Source: Phoma sp. XZ068 (taxonomy: Eukaryota; Ascomycota; Dothideomycetes; Pleosporales; Didymellaceae). Taken from it: a stretch of 64,000 bases of DNA. The notes under the pieces were generated by a model. The model did not search any database. It was not told the DNA's origin and saw only the letters and a program-made list of their open reading frames with translations. Below, in pieces: positions 57,702-64,000 of the stretch (positions are counted from its first letter, which is position 1; every line of letters begins with the position of its first letter). Where the stretch lies: NCBI GenBank assembly GCA_004835665.1, contig RBKR01000017.1:806001-870000 (forward strand). The letters run 5' to 3'. Made by a program: the position numbers and the translations under genes.

Positions 57702-59549
57702 ATGCCGCTCTTCACCCCCTCCCGCATCGCCGTGATTGTCATTACCTTCTCCTTGATCAGTTTCCTCTGGACCTTTGGCCTCCCTCACCAGCTCGCTGCG
57801 CCCTCACTGCCAATCATCGAGCACTCCGCCGACGAATCAAAGCTCCACGACCCAATTGCACCTGCGCCCGCAATCCACTCTTCACACGCGACAGCGGCAG
57901 AGATCGTCCCCACTCCCACATGGCAAGGAGACCAGCCGAAGCAGGAAGATGATCACAGATGGGACGATAAAACGAGGAAGGCGGGGCACGCAGAGGAGCA
58001 GACGCCGCTGCCGGGCCCGAAAGAAACAGGCGCCGCTGGGCACGACGATGACGGAGGCAGATGGGAGGATAAGGGGACGTCCAGTGAGGGTGCGAAGACG
58101 GCAACCGAAATAGGTTCCAGTGCAACGCCTACTCCTGTTGTGGTGCTGTCGTCGCATGCTTCTAATGCGACGACCACAACTGTTGCGCCCAGCTCCCTGA
58201 GCTCCCCAGCCTTGCATTCAGCAACCCCCGTAATGGGCTTCTGCAAGGACGTTCACAATGCGGCAGATGTTATGGTCATCGTCAAGACCTCCAAGGCGGA
58301 AATTCACGATAAACTCTCCGCGCACCTCAAGGGCCTCCTTTCGTGCGTTCCGAACTTTGCCATCTTCAGCGACCATGCCGGCACAATCGACGGAACCCCT
58401 GTCTACGATGCCCTCCACGACATTACCTCCGAAACGAAACAGCACTTCGACGAGTTCCGCGAATACAAGATCATCAAGGCAGACCCCGAGTACAAGCCGA
58501 ACGCAAAAAAGACAAAGGACCTCGACAAGTGGAAGGTCCTGCCTATGGTGTACCAGGCCTATCAGATAAACCCCCACGCAAAGTTCTACGCCTTCATCGA
58601 AGCCGACACAGGTCTGAGCTGGACAAATTTGCTCCAGTGGGTGGACAGATTAGACTACCGGATCCCATACTATAGTGGCGCGCAATCGTTCATCAACAAC
58701 GTGCAGTTTGCTCAGCGAGGTCCGGGCATTTTGCTTTCACAAGGTGCCTTGCGGCGATATGCCAAGTCCTACGAAGAGCGGTGGACAAGCGAGTGGGAGA
58801 AGCGTATTGGCAAGGAATGCTGTGGCGACTACATCCTCGCAACCGCCCTCAACGATGCCCATGTCGAATTATACACATCGTGGCCTCTCATCCAGGGCGA
58901 ACAGCCGGAAACGCTCGACTACACACCGAAGCAGTGGTGCACACCAGCCGTTTCCTGGCACCATATGGATGCAGACGCCTTGAACAAGAGCTGGGATTTG
59001 CAGAAGAAGTGGACTGACAAGCACGGCTGGGAGAAGCCGTATCTCTACCAGCACGCGTTTGAGGAGTACGTTCAGCCGAATCTGAAAGCGCAGGTGGAAG
59101 ACTGGGACAACCTGAGCTCAGACACGAAGATCATCGCCCCTAAAGATCGCCAGAAGCAAATCAAAGATAATGATGACCGCCTTGCCAAGGAGAAACTAGA
59201 GAAAGCTGCATCCGAACCACCGCACCGACGTGACGACAAGGCCGACAAGAAAGCAGACGGAACCAAAGAGAAGATTGACTGGAAGGCTATCGGCACCATG
59301 GTCAAAGACGGCGCTGATAACCCTACCTTATGCAAGAAGCTCTGCACAGAAGTCGAGGACTGTCTGCAGTGGCGCCACACCACCCAAGGTGACGGCGAAT
59401 GTCATCTCAGCAAAGTCATCAAGCTCGGCAAACCAACTGAGAAGAAAGAGGGTGCGCAGCAGTGGACGAGTGGGTGGATGGTGGACAGAATCAACAAAAC
59501 AGTGCAGAAGTGGGAGTGCAAGGAGCCGAATTGGAAGTTCTACCAGTAG
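57702..59549 (+). CDS. Type II membrane glycosyltransferase, fungal GT31-like
   Basis: Single exon, 615 residues. A short basic N-terminus precedes one membrane span at about 8-26 (IAVIVITFSLISFLWTFG), typical of a Golgi type II protein. A long Pro/Ser/Thr- and Asp/Lys-rich stem follows to about 180. The catalytic domain covers about 180-430: VMVIVKTSKAEIHDKL, KWKVLPMVYQAYQ, then FIEADTGLSWTNL near residue 300, where EADT takes the place of the usual DxD metal motif. GPGILLSQGALRRYA and CCGDYILATAL continue the GT31 pattern. A charged linker leads to a Cys-rich C-terminus (LCKKLCTEVEDCLQW, GECHLSK) resembling a PAN/apple-like module. It probably transfers hexoses in cell-wall or glycan synthesis. 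The acceptor is unknown. Confidence 0.88.
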   Translation: MPLFTPSRIAVIVITFSLISFLWTFGLPHQLAAPSLPIIEHSADESKLHDPIAPAPAIHSSHATAAEIVPTPTWQGDQPKQEDDHRWDDKTRKAGHAEEQTPLPGPKETGAAGHDDDGGRWEDKGTSSEGAKTATEIGSSATPTPVVVLSSHASNATTTTVAPSSLSSPALHSATPVMGFCKDVHNAADVMVIVKTSKAEIHDKLSAHLKGLLSCVPNFAIFSDHAGTIDGTPVYDALHDITSETKQHFDEFREYKIIKADPEYKPNAKKTKDLDKWKVLPMVYQAYQINPHAKFYAFIEADTGLSWTNLLQWVDRLDYRIPYYSGAQSFINNVQFAQRGPGILLSQGALRRYAKSYEERWTSEWEKRIGKECCGDYILATALNDAHVELYTSWPLIQGEQPETLDYTPKQWCTPAVSWHHMDADALNKSWDLQKKWTDKHGWEKPYLYQHAFEEYVQPNLKAQVEDWDNLSSDTKIIAPKDRQKQIKDNDDRLAKEKLEKAASEPPHRRDDKADKKADGTKEKIDWKAIGTMVKDGADNPTLCKKLCTEVEDCLQWRHTTQGDGECHLSKVIKLGKPTEKKEGAQQWTSGWMVDRINKTVQKWECKEPNWKFYQ

Positions 59550-59898
59550 ACCATGATAGGCATGGAATGGAGAGTAGAACAAGGCGTTAGTGGGCATGGT
59601 GCCGCACACGTAGGCGTACACGGTCGCCTGGCATGGCTTTGGCTTTGGCTTTGATTTTCGCTTTTTGTCGTTTTCTTCTGTCGTTTTGGTGTGTATACCC
59701 TTCCTGTACATTTATTGTGAGAATGACCAATATTTCACACTGTCGACCGCAACCCTTAGCACGTTCCCACACATTTTCATGTTGTCACTCATGAACGTCT
59801 GGATCAAAGAATTCCGCATTGCTATCTGAAATCATCTAGCACCCCAAATAACACAAGGCTAATCATGTCACGTCACTCGAGCTCATCCCAGCAACCCC
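59550..59898. other. Convergent intergenic region
   Basis: It holds the 3' UTRs of the GT31 and C2H2 genes, with a GGCTTTGGCTTTG-type short repeat near 59637. Nothing else. Confidence 0.5.
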
Positions 59899-60952
59899 TC
59901 AGCGCCTCCCGCGCTTCCCATCACCATGCATCTTCCTCTCATGATGGTCCCTCTTATCTCGCCTCGCGAATCCGCGCACAGTCCTCTCGCAGCCTGGGAA
60001 GTGGCACTTGTAAATGAATCTGTTCTGGTGTGCACCGCGGTAGTGACGGACGAGATCCGGTTTGCGGGAGTATTTCTTGTTGCAGGCGTTGTGGGTACAG
60101 ATGAAGATTTGCTTTGTTTCGACGCGGAAGGGTATTTTGCGATGGGCGTTCGTGTCTGAGAGTGCTTCTAGGCGGAGAAGTATTTGGTCGTTGGTGTTGG
60201 TGTCCACGAATGGTTGGAGGAATGCTGAGTTTGTTGACGGGGGAGAGAGTTGTCCAGGTGCGCTGTTGTAAAGCAGTGTAGCGGAAGACGAAGGCCAGGC
60301 CTGAGGGCTAGTGGGATATACCATGCAGAGCTCATTTCTGCAAAAGTATTTTCCCAAAGCTATTGCGTCAGTCTTGCATTTGCAAAACGTATGTGTCGTG
60401 GGTTGTGGTCTGTGTAGCCTAGGTGGGGGCGAGATGGCGACGTGGTAATGCGCGAGAGGAAAGCGAAGTGTGGACAAAGTTAACCCACTAGATTGCCCGG
60501 CAGTAGTGTTCGTAGGTCCAGCTGGTACCAGACCTAGCCTCACAATTACTGCCGGCACTTACATTGATATGGAGATATGGAAGGATGTTGGTGTGCATTG
60601 AACCGGTCATGTCAGACGATCAGGCCCCCACCCGATGTTGTCAGTAATCTATCCTTGCAGGCCACTGATACAACAATACTCACGACTCGATCTCGACAGC
60701 ATTGTGGTGGATGAGAGAAGCACCAGTGGTCGAGTCGTGATATGGACCAGGTGTGTTGGCCCCAGGTGCTGTGGTCTCGCAATTCGCAGAGAAGAGATCG
60801 ACAGCGGTACTTAGAATCTCGAAGCTGTCCGCACTGATAAAGTCGCTACAAGGCTCGACTTCGGCATTGTCGAAGTGACTCGGGTCAAATAGACTGTCGA
60901 TGTCGATGTCGAATTGGTCGAGGTTGGTATGCAAGAAGCTCGGCTCGTTCAT
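59899..60952 (-). CDS. C2H2 zinc-finger protein, putative regulator
   Basis: Complement of join(59899..60337, 60684..60952), 235 residues. The first exon (MNEPSFLHTNLDQFDIDIDS) is acidic, like an activation region. The last exon ends in two zinc fingers: finger 1 ICTHNACNKKYSRKPDLVRH then HYRGAH (C-x4-C-x12-H-x4-H), finger 2 CHFPGC followed by a longer linker and DHHERKMH. The protein closes with a basic tail (GDGKRGRR). The intron is 346 nt, far longer than others here, yet its donor GTGAGT, acceptor TTTTGCAG and phase-2 join are all consistent. A short extra exon inside it cannot be excluded. It probably acts in the nucleus as a transcription factor. Targets unknown. Confidence 0.7.
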
Positions 60953-61875
60953 GGTGACAGACGACACGCGACGAGATGCGGTACTGGGAAAAGGTTGGAC
61001 TCCGTCCGTAGAGGCATGACACCCCATTAAATATTTGAGAGCGCTGAGCCTCAGGCAGGAAGGGCACCCTCAGCTGGTCAGGTGTTGCCCCTCCATGCAA
61101 GCGCCCCTCGACAGGCGCAGCCACAATTCTTAGCATATTCAATAGCATGGCTATCGAATAGCAAGGCTATCCGAAAGTACGAATGAGGTTGCAGATAGAA
61201 TTATTCACTCACAAATGTGGTGAACTTTGAGGTCGAAGTTTTTCGCCTGAAGAATCCAGCACATTCTGCACAATGTAGAAAGCGGACGCGTTGTTACTTC
61301 GCCATCGTCGGCCTGTCATGACAACTTTCTAATGTTGGCCTCGTTTCACATAATCTTATGGACTAACATAATATGGTCAGCTTAGACTTGCCTGTACTTG
61401 GCGCAGTTATCGTCCTGCTAGTAGGAAGTGATGCCTCCTCAAACATCATCAATCCACACTCGAAGGTTCTTCGTCGTCATTATTGAGCTTAAAAGGGTGT
61501 AAGGATCAATTAAAAGCATTGCTACAATTATTTCCGTCGCTGGACCATCGCATAGGTGTCATGACGGAAAACAATGAAGTCCAAGAACGGTAAAACCGTA
61601 ATGGTTCAGGTTTTCGTGAATGTAAAACTCTGTCAATTTGGAAAACAGCGAGGCCTGACATGTCCACATGGCCAATAAGTTTACCTCAGAGCCAACCTCG
61701 TTCTACTTTCACTGTCAGGAATATAATACCCCAGCCATAGTATCAGTCAGATATGATTTCACTCACAGATAGGCAATGGTTTTATATAATTGGCCATTCA
61801 CTAAAAGCACCTCCGCCATTACAGCTTCGTTCTTTAGCATTTCTCGACATGTACTAAACTCCTACATCCTTATAC
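60953..61875. other. Divergent promoter region
   Basis: About 0.9 kb, moderately AT-rich, between the C2H2 (minus) and 2EXR-like (plus) genes. No ORF of note. Confidence 0.5.
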
Positions 61876-62966
61876 ATGCCCATAGTTGTACACTCCTCAA
61901 CTTCATGCCATAGCTTGACGATGGCAAACCAAGCGCAGTCCGGAGACCTTAATAAGCGTCACACAGGCACAACCTTACGCATTCTTGGTCTAGTCGCCTC
62001 TATACTTTTCCTGCTATGTATTTTGTGCGCATGCTACCTTGTTCTACGACGCGGGCGACGTCCCACTGAAGCTCTACCCCAACAGCAGTTCCCATTTCTA
62101 CCTCTACAGAACTTTGGTAGAAACGCGGAAACTGGAAGTGTTGTAGCTCCAACAATTCTACTGCAAAATATCACTGTCCACTCAACCTCACAAGTACCGG
62201 CCCGACAGCATGTTGAACGACGCCCCGCTTTCCTGGAGCTTCCTCCTGAGATTCGAACGCAGATATACTCGTACCTACTACCGGACACTCAGCCAATGTC
62301 AACAGCCCGAGCAATCCGGAGAACATGTCGCACGATTAATCATGAAGTCAATTACGAGGCTCGCAATGCATTCATTAGCAAAATGACCTGCATCCAGAAG
62401 CTCGTGTCTAGGACGTATCCAACTCCCGCCATCTTTTACTCGGCAGAAAGATGCCACGTGGAGATGGTGGTTCAGCTCCCTCAATTCTACTCCCTGCCAA
62501 CTATGAACCAGTCAGTGGCCCAGGCGAGGACTTTTCTGGAAGAGATGGTAGAGGCATTGATCGAACTCCTGCCCTCAAGCACTCGAACTGTGACACTCAC
62601 TCTTCTGCCTCATCCAAACGGGTTAGGTTCAAACTTCGAACGACACTGAATGGTATCTGGCGTATGCTCTACGAATATCTCTATCGCATCAGTGCAGATG
62701 TTGAGAGTGGCAAAGTGGACCTTCGAGAAATTAAGGTAATGGCCCGAAGCTCCATGGTCATGGTTCCCCAGGTACGATTTGGCGGACGGCTGTGGAAACT
62801 CAACATGATCGACGCCCTGGGTATCGTCTTCTGGTATAACTGCAACCACAAGCGCGACAACAAGATTTTGGTCGATAGAAGACAGCGAGGGGATATGTTA
62901 ACCCAGTTTCTGCTGCGGTCCTTGTCCGCTTACCTGAAGTTATACATCAGATATAAACGCGGGTGA
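61876..62966 (+). CDS. Membrane-anchored 2EXR/F-box-like fungal protein
   Basis: join(61876..62621, 62693..62966), 339 residues. A second in-frame ATG at 61921 (MANQAQSGD) may be the true start. One hydrophobic span follows at about 36-57 (ILGLVASILFLLCILCACYLV) with a basic stop-transfer LRRGRR. The motif FLELPPEIRTQIYSYLLPDT near 115 is the F-box/2EXR-like signature of many fungal hypothetical proteins, followed by RAIRRTCRTINHEV. The 71-nt intron (GTTAGG donor, CATCAG acceptor) is inferred because the first frame stops at 62647 while the next frame carries conserved-looking text. It fits phase 2. A frameshift is the alternative, as the skipped segment also reads protein-like (WRMLYEYLYRI). 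Function unknown. Confidence 0.6.
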
Positions 62967-63406
62967 GAAGTATCACCGTGATCTAAGAAGCACAGCCACA
63001 AGTGGGTACACCCGGAAAGCTGTGTTCTCGTTAGCAGATAAGAAGAGATAGTTCTCTGGGATTTTCGACCTCGAATACGTGTCAAGAACGCCAGGAGCCA
63101 GTCTATGTCCTTCGAACTTATGGTGGAATGCGTCTGCTTCTTGTCCAGTCGATAGTGCAAAGGAAGCAGAAATGGTGATATGAAACAGAAGATCTCATAA
63201 AACATGGAAGTTCTTATCACAAAGATGGAGGGCTATAGATACATTGTCTCAAATCTTGTACGGTACACACTTAAGCTGAAGGGATGAGCCTATGTATACC
63301 TACCCAGACTTTTGGTAATTATAGTACTCTTTCAGGTTTTGCATTTCCTCAGCGTAACGTAGTAACTATTGATTTCCAAACCACGCTTGGACAGACTCCT
63401 GGTTCA
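62967..63406. other. Convergent intergenic region
   Basis: It lies between the 2EXR-like and GH92 gene ends. Only short ORFs. Confidence 0.5.
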
Positions 63407-64000
63407 CTACATTCCATTTCCAACATCCAGTTTGATATGACCTGGACTGGGAGGCGCATCGCCTGTCTCCCACACTGTCTGCTTGTTTCCAAGCCTGAAC
63501 ATAATCTCTCCACCTTCAGTCATGATACCTCCCGCATCTTCATGTTCGAACCAATTCTTGTTCCATTGTTGTCCATTGATTTCAACGCCCTGAACATAGT
63601 ACCCTTGCTTCCCGTCTCCATCGTCCAAACTCTCCGCTCTGATCCTGAGTGTCTTGTCATGGTTTACTGTGATGTTGATGTCCGAGAACCAAGGGCTTTC
63701 TAGAAGATAGACGGGTGTAGTAACAATCGGGTACATACCGAGCATCTGCCAAACTAACCAGCAGTTCAGCGCTCCGGCATCGGAGTTTCCCGGTATACCA
63801 TTACTAGTGTTGAAGTAAAAATCATTGGCTAATTGGCGTGAGCGCTCAACACTTTTCCATTGTTTGTTGAGGTAGTTGTAAAGGTACGGCGTCTGGAAGT
63901 CTGGCTCGTTTGCGACATTGTTGATAGTAGTGATGCCGAGCCCGTTAACGCCCAGATCGACGCCAGAGGTGTTGGGCTGAAAAACATAATCGAGACGTGA
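63407..64000 (-). CDS. GH92 alpha-mannosidase, C-terminal part (5' end outside window)
   Basis: The frame is open from the right edge to a stop at 63407, giving 198 residues of the C-terminus. Motifs fit GH92: LGVNGLGITTINNVANEPDF, PYLYNYLNKQWKSVERSR, GIPGNSDAGALNCWLVWQ (the GN-D-G segment around the catalytic carboxylates), then LGMYPIVTTPVYLLESPWF. The closing beta-sandwich holds YYVQGVEINGQQWNKNWFEHED. Members are calcium-dependent exo-alpha-mannosidases, secreted or in the secretory pathway, acting on N-glycans or mannans. The usual GNDDxGxxS motif is here GNSDAGALN, so one of the acidic residues differs; some fungal GH92 groups show this. The N-terminus and signal peptide cannot be judged. 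Confidence 0.9.
   Translation of the reverse strand, partial: SRLDYVFQPNTSGVDLGVNGLGITTINNVANEPDFQTPYLYNYLNKQWKSVERSRQLANDFYFNTSNGIPGNSDAGALNCWLVWQMLGMYPIVTTPVYLLESPWFSDINITVNHDKTLRIRAESLDDGDGKQGYYVQGVEINGQQWNKNWFEHEDAGGIMTEGGEIMFRLGNKQTVWETGDAPPSPGHIKLDVGNGM

Noticed and set aside
1..64000. Search for tRNA, rRNA, CRISPR arrays, intact transposases, reverse transcriptase and telomere repeats
   Set aside because: None was recognised by eye; small tRNA genes could still be missed without a covariance-model scan.

Overview
The window reads as a filamentous ascomycete chromosome, most likely Pezizomycotina and plausibly a Dothideomycete (the class is an inference). The grounds are short GT-AG introns (mostly 45-57 nt) with CTRAC-type branch sites, genes on both strands without operons, and fungus-specific families: a Zn2Cys6 regulator, a DAL5-type permease, an AYG1-type hydrolase, a 2EXR-like protein and a fungal GT31. 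Exon boundaries were derived by hand from splice signals, reading frame and family conservation.

Layout. 0-16.5 kb: the 3' end of an unknown gene, a PHO89-type Na+/phosphate symporter, a 5 kb gene-poor and partly AT-rich stretch, DUG2 (glutathione degradation), a conserved single-membrane-span protein, and a broken membrane-protein gene. 16.5-19 kb has no convincing gene but holds a diverged direct repeat. 19-34 kb is dense with enzymes: a DEDDh-type nuclease with an RGG tail, a flavin-dependent monooxygenase of bacterial type, a membrane alpha/beta hydrolase, an AYG1-like hydrolase, a membrane-anchored FMN split-barrel protein, a Zn2Cys6 regulator, a MAPEG protein and a tandem-GFA protein. 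34-37 kb carries a secreted GH12 glucanase and a DAL5-type transporter.

37-53 kb is a zone of gene decay. A tyrosinase, a fungal rhodopsin-like (SAT4-type) membrane protein and a sulfite-oxidase-type molybdoenzyme each carry in-frame stops and frameshifts. An intact Baeyer-Villiger-type monooxygenase and a secreted subtilisin sit among them. Two of the stops are TGG-to-TAG changes in CpA context, as repeat-induced point mutation would give. 53-64 kb is intact again: a peroxisomal acyl-CoA oxidase (C-terminal AKL), a divergent protein kinase, a type II membrane GT31, a C2H2 regulator, a membrane-anchored 2EXR-like protein, and the 3' part of a GH92 mannosidase that runs off the right edge.

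How the genes relate. Most look like independent transcription units. The 21-34 kb group (flavin monooxygenase, two hydrolases, FMN split barrel, regulator, MAPEG, GFA) could be a small catabolic or detoxification cluster, but only co-location supports this. No tRNA, rRNA, CRISPR array or intact transposon was recognised.
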